Source: Prinia subflava (taxonomy: Eukaryota > Chordata > Aves > Passeriformes > Cisticolidae). From it: a stretch of 64,000 nt of DNA. The stretch covers positions 1,240,001 to 1,304,000 of the forward strand of contig NW_026960612.1 in assembly GCF_021018805.1 (NCBI RefSeq). Direction: 5' to 3'. Positions 35,935 to 47,342 of the stretch are shown piece after piece (position 1 is the stretch's first letter; each line of letters begins with the position of its first letter). Below the pieces are notes generated by a model that did no database searches, was not told the origin of the DNA, and worked only from the letters and a program-made list of their open reading frames with translations. The position numbers and the translations under genes were made by a program.

Positions 35935-36476
35935 GTGTCTTATGAGCACACCTTACAGGGGCTGTTATCATTATGCTCCATCATAGTAGCAGCTGCAGCC
36001 CAGCAGTGCAATTGTCAGCAGTGGGATTTCAGTTAGATTGACAGAGTAGATCTCCATTTGCAGCTGTACTGATATGGAATTTGCTACCTCTAGTGATTTG
36101 AGGGTGCTGCAGTCTCTGTTGAGGGGCAGGTTTAAGAGACCGAGGTAACTCCTTCAGTCTCAAGGCTCCTGAGTTCTCCACTCAACTGCCAACAGAGGTG
36201 CTATTTACAGCCATCATTTCAAGCAGGGAGGCTTACTCATAAGAAGTGCTGATAGCAGTGTAGAAATCAATTTAAAATGTCAGGAGATGAAATCTTATCG
36301 CCTTGTCACTTTTGAAACAAAGTCGGTCGTGTTTGTTTCAATGTTTTCAATGCTACAAGCTGGGGAAGAGGGGTTATGTTATAAATGAAATGGCCAATTC
36401 AAATTATTAATAATAATTTAATTTTAAAAAAATTAATTGGACAGAATTTTGGGTAAGCACACAATAAAAGATTCAG

Positions 36477-38530
36477 TGTAGAGTCCCGGGATCGGCACTG
36501 GGTGAACCTTACCTTCGGCCTCTATCGCACAGGAGCTCCCTTGTTCACGAATTCAGCTTCTGCGGCCTCTGCTTATATGCCTAGGTCGTTGTATGGGTAT
36601 AAAGTCTCTAAAGGTCTTACAACATTTTAGTATCTAAATAGAGTAATTTATTTATACAAAAGCACATATCTGAAGGCATAAGAGTTCTGAGAGCGGCCTT
36701 ATTCTATAATCAATTATAAACCTAGGCAAACAAAGTCTAAACAAGACAATAACCAAAGCATAGAAATCTTAACACACAGAGTTCTAATGAAACAGCAAAC
36801 AAAGCATAGAATTCCTAACAAGCAAAACTAGTAAGACTATAAGCAAGCATAAATGTGACATTACAGCCTCTAGGTAAATCAGCCTCCCATCTGACCCCAA
36901 GCAGGGCTTTCCAACCGTGGGGTCACAATAACAGAAAGGGAACACAAGATCACAGATCCCAGATGTTGCCATGAGTTTTTCCCGGTTTTGCTGAGCGTTC
37001 ATATTAAAGGAGAAGTTCGTACCTTCTCACGCTCTTTTAATGTAAACATCAGCTATGTTCTATAAACATAGCCATTGTTTTTACATTCTCTGCTGGGACA
37101 AACAAGACTGTGTGACAGTCCCCTCCACCAATGTGGTGTTGAGGTGGGAATTTCTTCCTCCAATCCACAGGCCTCATAGTAAAAGTATAAGAGTAGGTTT
37201 TTGTAAATAAACTGGGTCTTCTGCCCTGCTGCTGTTGTTGCACCCAGATCTGTGTCTCCAGCCTGTTTTCCTGGTTAGGCCTCCACGGTGATACCCAGAC
37301 AGGGGTCCCGGCCGCGGGGATCACAACAACAGAAAGGGGCCCTGAGATTCAAAACCCACACAGAGTCCTCGGTCACAGGGTCACGATGACAGTGAGGGAT
37401 CCCGAACCGCACAGAGTTCCCGTCCGGGGGGTCACAGGGACAAGAAGGGGTCCCCGGGGTCCTGCACCCTCACAGGGGGAAGGGACGGGACCCCAGGGCC
37501 CAGACCCCAGACTACAGTGGATGGTACCTTTAGAATCCCATCCGGCTCCCTGGCAAGGCTCCTTCCTCAGGCTGCAGGAGGTGGAGGTTGGATCGATAGA
37601 TCGGATTGATCAATCAACCAATCCCCCCAATCCACTGACCGACTGACACAGAGGCTTTTTATCCCAAATTGCAAAATGCATATTCATATTTTTTATCTAC
37701 ACACTAACCAATCTAGGCACAATTCTAAAGTTCGTAAAACTACGAAAATCAGTATCAAAACCTACGCATATAGCATATCTATTAATGCAAAACTCTATCT
37801 TACTAGCATAATGTTCTACCTTGTTGTACATAAAACTCATACTAAAAATTATAAACAATATTCTACTCTATTTTTGTTATGTCTATACTCTATCACTAGG
37901 CCTGAAGCTGTGTCCTACACTGACAACTAGGACTTAAGGCATGTAAAACTTAAAGCTAAGGGTTAGATTTCTTCTTTATGTATCTAAAGCTTTTATATAT
38001 TCTAATTTTTCTAAAGGTTTTAATTCAATCTCTGTACTTCTCACTCTCTGTGGAGGATCCATGGAAACATGGACTCCAACACTTATATACAGTTTTTTTC
38101 GGTGGGACAGAGTATTGCTTCATACTTCTTTTTGTCCCTTTTGTTTCTTTCTATATTCATGTAGTCCACTTTTCACCGTCCTGTCAGTTGAATAGGTTTT
38201 TCTGAGGAGAGATGAATACTTGATTCTAATCCGGGAACCAGGTATTGGGATGTATAGTTCTGAGGGTGTGGCGAGATTCATATTGGGATAAGCACTCTAG
38301 ATGGGGGGACGAGATATGATCGCTGGGTCTTTCACACTCCCACTGGTAACGATGGCACATCTGCTGCTGGAGCTGCCCTCTTTTCTGTTGTAAATTACTG
38401 CTGCTCCCAAAGGTATCTTCGATTCCCGTGCTCATCTCATTCCCAGACCCAAATGATTTTAACCAGTTACTAATAAAATACAACTTGAATTATGTTACAT
38501 ATATACAAAACATGAATTATCCTACATCAT
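36477..38530 (-). mobile_element. Degraded ERV piece: 3' LTR plus short internal part
   Basis: Read on the minus strand, a purine-rich tract near 38123-38150 (rc ACAAAAGGGACAAAAAGAAGTA) is followed by TG at 38122 and a long AT-rich U3. A TATA-like GATAAAAAG follows near 37657, then a GC-rich R-U5 ending CTACA at 36477. The 38126-38530 part would be the internal end; a minus-strand frame of 85 codons at 38226-38483 has no recognised domain. The exact right limit is uncertain, and a full provirus or target duplication is not seen. Confidence 0.5.
36964..37293 (+). mobile_element. Nested solo LTR, 330 bp, inside the 36477-38530 element
   Basis: TGTTGCCATGAG to ACGGTGATA, flanked by perfect CCCAGA duplications (36958-36963, 37294-37299). 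The end reads TA instead of CA, one transition. It shares its start and a TTCATATTAAAG block with the LTR at 42608-42931, so they are one family. An ATAAATAAAC poly(A) motif is near 37205. Confidence 0.85.
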
Positions 38531-38537
38531 TTATTAG

Positions 38538-38935
38538 AGTTGGAAATCTGACCAGAGGAAAAGGATCTGGGAGTGCTGACTGACAGCTGCTGAACATGAG
38601 TCAGTGTGTGCTCAGGTGGCCAAGAAGGCCAATGCCATCCTGCCTTGTGTCAAAAATAGTGTGGCCAGCAGGACCAGGGCAGTGACTGTCCCCCCCTTGC
38701 ACTGGTGAGGCCACACTTTGAGTGCTGTGTCCAGTTCTGGGCCTTTCACTACAAGAAAGACAATGAGGTGTCCAGAGAAAGGAAACAGAGCTGGTGAAGA
38801 GTCCAGAGAGTAACTCACCAGAGGAGCAGCTGAGGGAGCTGGGATTGTTTAGCTTGAGAAAAGGAGGCCAAGAAGAAACCTTATCACTGTAAAATTACCT
38901 GAGAAGAGGTTGTAGTGAGGGTGAGTAGCTGTTAG
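38538..38935 (+). mobile_element. CR1 LINE fragment
   Basis: Typical CR1 blocks: GATCTGGGAGTGCTGACTGACAGCTG, then ATGAGTCAGTGTGTGCTCAGGTGGCCAAGAAGGCCAATG-type sequence, and GAGGCCACACTTTGAGTGCTGTGTCCAGTTCTGGGC-type sequence, then a TTTAGCTTGAGAAAAGGAGG block. It stops before the 3' octamers, so both ends are truncated. Weathered compared with the LTRs. Confidence 0.88.
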
Positions 38936-39325
38936 GACCTGTTGTATTGAGAACTACGGCTGTTTAAATGGTTGTCTAGAGTGATGTCTTTGTGTTTCCC
39001 AGGACAATTGAGACTATATAGCTTTTAAAGTTGTTTTGATACGCTATGATCTCTTAAGTGTGCTCTCAAAGAATGGTTCCTTTTACCATCCATCCATAGT
39101 GGCTGAGTGGGAAAGTGTCTAAAAAGACCAATATTGCAAAATGGTGTATCTATGTGTAAAATAATGTTCTGTGTCTGTTACATATCTATCCATTGAAGTT
39201 GTTTTTTTGCAAAACATTTTGTGAATTTCTGGAAGAGTGTTCTAGATTACATTGCTGTAATGGGGAAATGAGAGAGATTCTGCTCATAAATATGCTTATG
39301 CTCTCTCTACCTTCCCTGTACCCAG

Positions 39326-39415
39326 GTCATCAAGACTCCAATGACCAGCCAAAAGACTTTTGAATCACTTGTGGATTCCAGTAAAGCAGTAGGAAAGAGT
39401 CCCGTCAGTTGCAAG
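39326..39415 (+). CDS. HADH: HADH exon 5
   Basis: Residues 182-211, [19 protein letters not shown] through VGKSPVSCK, the linker from the NAD domain to the C-terminal dimerisation domain. 90 nt, phase 0 to phase 0, CCCAG acceptor and GTGCGT donor. No lesion. Confidence 0.95.
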
Positions 39416-39503
39416 GTGCGTACATTTTGACAGTATAGTGTTCAGAGGGTCTGTCCTTGTAGACTGGTAATTTTAAGGTGGTACGTTTTAGTAGATGCAT
39501 GAG

Positions 39504-39989
39504 TGTTGCAGCAGCCCTCTTGTTAGAGGGTAGAAATGAGCTGACACAAACTTCTTGTTTATCGCAGCATGTAAAGGGTCCTGGTTTATTCCTCTTTACA
39601 GCTCAGCCATCCTGACTCCAACCATTCACTGACTGGCTGCAGCAAGCTCGTACTGTGAGTTTCCCTTGCAGCCTCTGACTGCTGGTTATTTCCTGCTAAA
39701 CTATGACTTCATGTATTAGTTTGCAGACTCTGAATGCAGGCTTTTACCTAGCTAGACTATGACTGCAGATTCCAACAACAGGCTTTAACTACAAACCGAG
39801 ACTGACCTCACAGCATTGATTGTGTCTCCAGGAACTTTCTTGTTCATCCTCACCAGCTAATCCACTCCCTTTTATCACGCTTATCTTTATTGGCTATAGC
39901 TGTGACTCATCAGGAGCAAGGCTGTATTGAGTAATTAACACAGCTGTTGCTTATCACGGACAAGGTCACCTGTATTCCCTTCTCCTACA
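39504..39989 (-). mobile_element. Solo ERVK-type LTR, 486 bp
   Basis: TGTTGCAGCAG to CTCCTACA, with flanks CATGAG (39498-39503) and TATGAG (39990-39995), a 6-bp duplication with one change. On the minus strand AATAAA lies at 39595-39600 (seen as TTTATT), about 90 bp from the LTR end, and a GATAAAAG TATA-like box lies near 39890. It is therefore antisense to HADH. Confidence 0.8.
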
Positions 39990-40453
39990 TATGAGCACTT
40001 GAAAATTTTCCAGGCTGCTTTTTGTCCGGTTTATCTTCGTAATTAAAAGCAATTTAACAAAGAAAACACTCACATTTACCACAAACTCTTCAAAGTCCAG
40101 TGACTCTAGACATCTTATCTAGAGCAGCAAAATTCACAGGTATCAGGGCTTCCTGTTATGGAGTCTTTTTTTCAAGTCCTGCATAAGCATAGACTGAAGA
40201 GCTCAAGCAGGAGCTCATCTTTAGCCATGCCAGAGAGAAAACTGCTGCCTCTTATACCGTGAGGCAGTTGGCCAAATCCTCCATGGTGTGTGCTCATTGC
40301 AGGTTTTTCTTAAGACTGCAATAACTAGACACATTAATCTTAATTTCTTCTCAGCTTTGGTTTTTTTTTCTCTAGAGAAACACCCTACTTTGAAAGCACA
40401 CTTTTTCTGAATCCATTAAGCTGTGGTCTGGATAGCTTTATCCAAGTTACTGC

Positions 40454-41152
40454 TGTAGTAAATATAGTATGTTAATTCATGTTTTGATGGAATGTAGTAA
40501 ATATAGTATGTTAATTAATGTTTTGATGCATTCAAACTGTAAATATGTTCTGTAAAATGTAACACTAGTTCAAGTCAGACACGGAACCGACAAATTCCAA
40601 GGCAGGCAACACCCAGAAACCGCCATTCAGAGGAGGACAATGCAATGCCAGGAACTGGAGACTTTGCCATTTGCATCAGAAAAGAGGACACATCAAGATA
40701 AGCCATCAGTCCTCCTCCCAGAAGCAACTGGAGCCATGAGCACCCGACCATCATGCTTATCATAGGAGGGGAATGCCTGTCTATTCAGAATTTCATCTTC
40801 CATTCACCCACCGGAGGAAAGAAATTGACACTTCTCCCTCCCAGAGGAGACCCCATTCAGCAGATCAACGACAGCGATGCATTCGAATAACCACCCCAAG
40901 AAAACAAAGAACTGTGAGGAAATCCTATGCCAGGGGTGAAATAAACTGTATAAAACCTGGACCCCAGAAGGGGCCAATTTGTGAACTCTGGGGGATTGCA
41001 GTGGGATAGAGGCTGCTTTCCGTTCACCCTCTGACGATCCCGGGTAATCGTCACCGTAACTCCGCTTGTTGGTTTTACTGAAATTCTGTAATTTTATTTT
41101 TTTAATAAACCGAATTATACTTAATTGGCAGAGTGGATTGACATTTATAACA
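40454..41152 (+). mobile_element. Solo LTR, class I (ERV1) type, 699 bp
   Basis: TGTAGTAAATATAG to TTTATAACA, flanked by the 4-bp duplication CTGC (40450-40453, 41153-41156), the size typical of gamma-like class I elements. It contains a strong TATA box in CTGTATAAAACCTGG near 40949 and AATAAA near 41104. It begins with a 39-bp tandem pair (40454-40492 and 40493-40531), possibly duplicated enhancer DNA. Confidence 0.85.
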
Positions 41153-42120
41153 CTGCTTTGGGTTTCACAGCCCCCAGGAGACAGTTTGTCATAAAAAGAA
41201 GGGTCTGTTATCTGGTAGTTACCGGATTAATTAATTCAGCTTCTGGATGCTGGACTCTAATTCTGACTATATTCTCTAAATTCTGGCTAAATCATTCTGT
41301 GGACTCAGTTGACTTTTCTCCTATTTCTGTCAGAGTTTAGTACTATGCAATGTGTAGAATAGAGGATGAATTGTTATAAATTAGCTTGGATAGAGAATAA
41401 TGCAGTATTGACACCTGAAGTTTTTTTTTTTAATTCTTGCTTATTGAAGAAACATTGCTTGGGATTCTCTGATTTAAATATTGAGATAAAGTGGAATGAA
41501 TAATAAACATCTGAAACAGCAGTAATATACAAAATAATACTATATTTGCATAACTATTTCTCTTGCGTTTGTGCTTTTGATTGATGTTTGTGCAAAGGTT
41601 TTGTATTAATTTGTTACCTTCTGACAGCATGTGTTTTATCTTTTCATTGTTAGTGCTGATGTTTGCTGTTAAAATGATCCTAATTTTCAAAAGTATGGAT
41701 CACCAGTGAGCAGTGGGGAAGAAGCAGACTGTTTAGTCAGGAGTGCTTCTGATAGTGGACATACAAAAAAAACCTGCTAGGGAAGAGCTGCTTTTCTCCT
41801 AACCTTCAGGAAATCATATCATTAGACTCTTGATAAAGAAAATTCTAGCTATATTAAATTGTTTTAAGATTAATTGTTTTGGGCTTGTAGTAGTCATATT
41901 GTTCTCAGTCATGACTTTATGTGCCATTCCTTGTTTGAATTTCGCAATGCTTTATGTTTTAATACTGAGCAGATAAATGAGATGAAAAATACAGTTCAGA
42001 GAGTATCTCAAATAATGATACAATAAGTGTCTTCATCCACTTGTTTTATTTGTCATGTAGCATTTGAGTGTAGTTCTGGTAAAGAGTGTTTACTTAGAAT
42101 CCCTGTTTTATTTTTCATAG

Positions 42121-42194
42121 GATACTCCAGGGTTTATTGTAAACCGTCTCTTGGTGCCATATATGATGGAAGCTGTCCGACTTTTTTGAGAGAG
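42121..42194 (+). CDS. HADH: HADH exon 6, with +1 frameshift
   Basis: Starts DTPGFIVNRLLVPYMMEAVRLF in frame. The family then has an acidic residue and Arg-Gly, but here a run of six T (42182-42187) is one longer than the frame allows, so the reading meets TGA at 42187-42189. The exon is 74 nt where 73 would keep phase with exon 7, which confirms a single extra base. Splice sites are good (TTCATAG, GTACTT). If real, the protein ends at about residue 233 and loses the dimerisation domain. A homopolymer of this kind is also a common sequencing error. Confidence 0.93.
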
Positions 42195-45100
42195 GTACTT
42201 AGTGGGAAATTGGCTTCAAGGGATGTTGACATATAACACTGGTAAATGTTATATTGCTTCAGAAAAGCCTTGGGATTCCCTCAAAATTTTCAGGCTGGAA
42301 GTGAATAGAGAATGTTAAATATGAGCCAACATGTGTAGCTGGAAAGGCCTTGCCTTCACTTTGAAATGTCAGGTTATGCAGAGTTGGAAGGTACTTGTGT
42401 ATGAAATTCCTGGTGGTGGAAAATGTTTCTGGCTTGGAGGTGACAAGGTGAGTGTAGTGCCATTGTAAAAATATCCTCTGCCAGCTATTCAGAAACTTTC
42501 CTCTCTCTATCCCAGGAGACACTGATAAAAGTGATTGAAAGTCCCATAATGGGACCATTAGTGAAGTTCTCCTGAGTTCACTTATACGGGGTTGTGAAAT
42601 GAACCACTGTCGCTGTGAGCCTCGCTCAAAAAGACACACGGAGCCAGGAATTTGGGAGAGCAGAAGCAGCAGGGGAGAATCCCTGCTTTGTTTATTACTT
42701 CCTATTATATACTTTTAGCAAGGTGACCATGCATTGGAGAGTGGTATTCCCACCTCTCAACCACATAGGTCAAAGGGACTGTCACACAGTCATTTCTCTC
42801 CAAGGATAATAATGTGAAACAATGATAATATTTACAAATACACTCTCCTTGTTTACATGAAACAAACGTGAGAAGGTGAAGACCTACTTTAATATGAAGG
42901 CTCAGCAAACTAGAAGAATCTCATGGTAACAAACCACCACTTTTGAGGTAAGTGGTGTGTCACACTATGGTACTGGCACAGAAGTGATTTGAGCTCAGCT
43001 ACTGCCACGTAAAACTTCCTGTTCCCCTTCTGTGTTGAGTTTTAGATGTAGGTTCTTCAGAAACTCCAGTCTCACTGCTGGTCTCTTTTACATTAATATG
43101 TAGGTAAAAATAATCATGAATCCCCAGAGAACCACTGAATTTTTCAAAGCATTGAAGCTTGTTTTGAAAAGAAGCCAATAATGAATGTAGTGGATAAAGA
43201 TGAAATTACAAACTATAATTGCTTTTATTTCAAGCGCTCTACTTGTAGCTATGTGCTACTAAGAATGTCATTTGAAACATTTTGGTTTTGAAATCACTGC
43301 TTTTTTACAGATGAAAGCACTCCATTTTCAGGATTCTACCAAATATGCTTTAAATATTAAAAATCTCTTTTAAAGCACATGGAAGGGATGGTTTGATTTC
43401 CAAACAACAACAACAAAAAGAATAAAACTACACTACTTGTTTATCCATCAACAGATAAACCTAACCTAATTACATCTCAAAGGGAGAAAAGAGCAAATTT
43501 AGTGACTTTAAAGGCAAAGGTATGAATGCAAGGGGGCATTATTCTTTTAGGAAAAGTCACAGTTTTAAATAGTGTATGGATGTTTCAGTGTGTTTAAAAG
43601 AGGTGCCTTTGTTAAGTGACGTATCATTGTGCATATTTCAGGAAACAACAGAACTTTTAATTAAATGCAGAAGTAAACAGTCACTGAATTTGTATGTTAA
43701 AACTGACTGCTTTTGCCTAAACAAAACAATATTTTGATTTAATCTTTATTCTTTTTGTATTTTCTCCCACAGTATATTTCCAAACTTGCTAAAATTCATT
43801 TGTGACTTTTTAACTCTAATGAAATCTATTTAAAAAGCTAGTTGATGTCTTGGGAAGGCTGATGGCTGTCATTTAATTCATATGTTCCAGTGAATGAGGT
43901 TAAATTTTTATCATATCCTTTGTGTTTATTCTCAGAGTAGACACTTGAGCCAGACTGTCATCTACATTAAATGAAATTGTGTCTCTTTCCTGGTAACCCC
44001 AACCACTGAAATGCCATTTTATTGGGCTAGTCCGTGAGTTTTTATTTATACAAAATCTCATTCTGTTAAATGTGCACTTTTGCATAAGCAATATACCTTC
44101 AGTATTTTAACAATTACTTAAATGGGGCATATTGTAAATATTAATATATAGTGGTCTTTACTGCTCTGTCCTTAGTGGAAAAACTAAAAAGCAGTCAGCT
44201 AAGTTTCTATGGAAGTCTGCTTTATACTAGAAGAGACAAGAATGAACTAGGGATATAGCCCTTGTTTGCCCTTTTACCTTTTTTTATTGCATTGTAATGA
44301 AACTGTTGGGTGGCCATGTCCCAAGTTTGACAAAGTGGGATAAATCTGTTGAGAGAACAAGTCTGTATACTTGCATCAACTGCAAATGAGCTGAGGATTT
44401 AGCTGTGTTTGAATTTGAGGAACTGAAATTATGTTAGACTTAGGTAAGGTTACTCTCCACAGCTTCTCAGAAATAAAATGTGTCTTAAAAAACCCATTGA
44501 CAGCTTTAAAAAGTAAAAGGAGGTATATGTAAATTATTAGTTCATACAGAACTGTCACTGAAGTTGTTACCTTTACAAGAGATTTTGTAAATTTATTTCT
44601 AGGGTTCTCTGATATTATGCCTATCTGCCATCTCTGATCCCAACAGATATCCTCTGGTGATAGGTGCTGTAGCTAAGCGTGTTACTCAGCTGCTCCTGCT
44701 CCCCTCTCCATGCCTTCCTTACCCATCAGCTGGATATCACTTGTGTTCTGGCAGTTGTAGTGTAAGGGTAGCTCTGTCCTGTGCATCATTCAAAAGCTGC
44801 TGATGATCTCACAAAGCTGAAATTGAGTTGTTTCCTTACTTACCTTGTTCTGCTGCCTCTAAAAGAAGCTCTTGTTTCTTCATAGTGACCAGTTCTTCCT
44901 TTAGTCGTTCTGATAGGGTCAGTATGGTAGCTGTGGCTCCATCAGCAGTGCAGTGCTCTGTATTGAAATGCAAGAAGAAACCAGGAAAATGGCCTGCTGG
45001 GTTTTCTTTTTTTGTGTGTGGGTTTTTTGGGTTTTTTTTGTGAGAGGTTCAGCTTTATGCTCCATCATGTGTATGCTGACTCCAGTTTTTGTGGCTGTGA

Positions 45101-45224
45101 AACATGCAGAGATTTCTGTGAAGAGCTGCACCAGGGTGAAATAACACCCTGTTAATTATTTATAAGTGGTACCAAGGAGATGTGGAATCTTCTCTGTTCA
45201 TCAAAGTTTCAATCTTTTCTCTAG
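42195..45224. other. HADH: HADH intron 6
   Basis: A 3.0-kb intron with one solo LTR listed separately, and T/G-rich low complexity at 45002-45044. Confidence 0.85.
42608..42931 (-). mobile_element. Solo ERVK LTR, 324 bp
   Basis: TGTCGCTGTGAGCC to CATGGTAACA, flanked by perfect AACCAC duplications (42602-42607, 42932-42937). The minus strand carries TATATAATAGG near 42710 and AATAAAC near 42690 and would end in CAGCGACA. Same family as 36964-37293 in the opposite direction. Confidence 0.88.
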
Positions 45225-45341
45225 GATATTCATCAAAGGAAGATATTGATGTTGGTATGAAGCTTGGGGCTGGCTATCCCATGGGTCCATTTGAACCTCT
45301 GGACTATGTTGGGTTGGATACCAGTAAATACATTATAGATG
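45225..45341 (+). CDS. HADH: HADH exon 7
   Basis: [37 protein letters not shown], the heart of the C-terminal all-helical dimerisation domain with the family [15 protein letters not shown] motif (Pro in place of the usual Leu after FE). 117 nt, entering with two bases and leaving with one, matching a 73-nt exon 6. CTCTAG acceptor and GTACTA donor. Confidence 0.95.
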
Positions 45342-46369
45342 GTACTATATGCTTCTTTTTTTCTACTTTTCCACTTTTTAGCTAAATTGTAGATGTTCTA
45401 ATGCAAATGTGACTCAGTATTTAAACTAAATGTTTATGGTATAACCTTTGAACTGTTGAGGAGAAAGGAGTTAGAATTCAGCTCAGAATGCTGTGTGAGT
45501 ACAGCATTTTTACTGCATGCCTGTACCCTTTGTACATGGGGACAGAACAGTGGTGGCTTTGCTGACTTCATCAAGTGCTATTGGAAAATAATAATAATAT
45601 TAACATTAATGGTACTTTAAAAAGAATCAGTGGGAAGAGTGACATGTACTGGGGGTGAGGAATTCTATGAAAAGCAACAAATGTTGAGACTCCCTATCCT
45701 TTTTCTACCAGCCATATTTTCATTCTTAATTAATAAGAAACCCAGTAAATATCTCAAAAGATGTAAGTGAACTATCTCCCTGTCACTTCAGTTAATAAGT
45801 GGGTGAATGTTAATACAGTAACAAAAACATACATCATTGGTGCTGGCTTGTTGGTGGTTGTGTTCTTTTGAATGAGCAGCTTAAACATTCTCTGAGGCAA
45901 AATGTCACTTGGATGATGCCATTTTCAGTGGAACCTCTTTTGCTTTTAGTCAGTACTGTGGAGCAGTGTTATATTGTTCCAAGTAACCATGTGTTTTGCA
46001 GGTAGAAATTCAACTTGGAATTTCTTTGCACTTGAATTTCTTTTCAGCAGAGCCTTTATTTTATTTCCTTGTATTTAACTATGTTTCAAAAGTTCTCCTT
46101 AACTGTTTTTAAAAATCCTCAGTGGTGGAGATTATAAAGTGTTTGGAGTACACTGAGCCTGAAGTCTAATTGTTAGATTTGTGCATAATCATGAGTACTG
46201 ATCTGGACTTTATGAAGCTGTACTGCAGGGTCTCAGAGAGCCTAGAGTAAGTTCCAGTCCCTCTTCAGTTTTCTGACCTTTGAATATTTTTCTAAGGAGA
46301 TGCAGATCTCTATTATCTTTGCATATAAACAGAACTGTTACTAATTCATCCACTTCCCTTCCTTTCCAG
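45342..46369. other. HADH: HADH intron 7
   Basis: Intron of 1028 bp. Nothing else is recognised. Confidence 0.85.
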
Positions 46370-46486
46370 GATGGCATTCATTAGTCCAACAATCCTCTTT
46401 TTGCACCCAGTTCACTCCTGAATAAACTGGTAGAAGAAAAGAAGCTGGGTAAAAAGACCAGAGAAGGATTTTACAAATACAAATGA
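46370..46486 (+). CDS. HADH: HADH exon 8, last exon, with a frameshift
   Basis: Begins GWHSL in frame after a TTCCAG acceptor. The family end [19 protein letters not shown] and GFYKYK is present, but in a frame offset from the start. Between 46384 and 46387 the sequence has 4 nt where 6 would be needed, so it looks like a 2-nt loss (or a 1-nt gain). Read from the exon start, the frame ends at TAA 46423-46425; read in the conserved frame it ends at TGA 46484-46486. Together with exon 6 this does not restore phase. Confidence 0.9.
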
Positions 46487-46842
46487 ACTCCTGACCTCAA
46501 GAGGTGTTAAACTATCTGTATATGCTATTCAGCATTGCCATAATACAGGTGTTTAAACCTTCCCAAGGGCGGCACAAACTGCATTTAGAACATAACTCAC
46601 TTGTGAACTGAGTGATTGCACTAGTTAACTATGTTCAAAGCTTGATTTGGTGGATTGTTATTTTTTTGTAATTCCAAAAAGCTTTTTATGTACAGTGCCT
46701 TCATGAAATGTTGATTTTTCTCAGGTGCAGTACAGAATGACAAGTGAATTTATGTATTTGAAACATTATTATATTGATGGGGAAAATCCTAAAAATAACC
46801 TCACTTTCTTAAAAATAAAAATTTCAACAATTCTATATTGAG
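46487..46842 (+). terminator. HADH: HADH 3' UTR and poly(A) signal
   Basis: AATAAA at 46814-46819 in an A-rich context about 330 bp after the stop. An LTR inserted 24 bp further on, so the natural cleavage site and its downstream GU-rich element may have been displaced. Confidence 0.65.
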
Positions 46843-47337
46843 TGTGAGGGCTTGCAGTTGTGTCTTGGATGGAGCCTGACACGGCCGGTAGAAATCCCAG
46901 CTAGCTCTGCTTCCTGGCTGTGCCAAGAGCCGTTCCCAAACCTGCCCGCAGATTCAGGTAACAGTGCAGATCAAGGCTGTTCTTCTACGGCAACAGGTGT
47001 TGTGGTGTCTAGACTTCCGAGTGAGGACTAGAGAAGACTCTTTTTCGTACAATTTCTCAGAGACCTTTATTCCCCAAGAGGGGAGTATGAAAAAGGGCAA
47101 AGAACAAAGCCCATGCCCGCTTTTAAACCCGAGGGGTGGGGGGTGTGGAACAAGCAGGTGATTTGCCCCAGGATAGATGGACAGGGGTTTTTCCATAACA
47201 TAGGGCAGGGTCAGGGGAAAGATGGACAGCTGACCGAAGGTTCTAGGGACAGGGCAGGGGTAGGAGAGGTACACAAAAAGGGGGACATGCCTGGGCAGCA
47301 CCCGACCCTTCGAGCAGGGGGAAACAGGGAAGAACCA
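46843..47337 (-). mobile_element. Solo LTR, 495 bp, just behind HADH
   Basis: TGTGAGGGCTTGC to GGAAGAACCA, flanked by TTGAG (46838-46842, 47338-47342), a perfect 5-bp duplication (6 bp if the shared A is counted). On the minus strand AATAAA is at 47066-47071 and a TTTAAAAG TATA-like box near 47134, so it faces HADH. Confidence 0.85.
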
Positions 47338-47342
47338 TTGAG

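Larger units (their letters stand above)
35935..39325. other. HADH: HADH intron 4
   Basis: A 3.4-kb intron, more than half of it repeat: a degraded ERV with a nested LTR, and a CR1 fragment. Confidence 0.8.
39416..42120. other. HADH: HADH intron 5
   Basis: A 2.7-kb intron with two solo LTRs of different classes, listed separately. No other feature is seen. Confidence 0.85.

Noticed and set aside
40454..40531. CRISPR-like array from the tandem 39-bp units
   Set aside because: Only two adjacent copies without spacers, inside an LTR of a vertebrate genome.
42121..42194. Selenocysteine reading of the in-frame TGA in HADH exon 6
   Set aside because: The phases of exons 6 and 7 show an extra base, so the TGA is a frameshift product, and the family has no selenocysteine.
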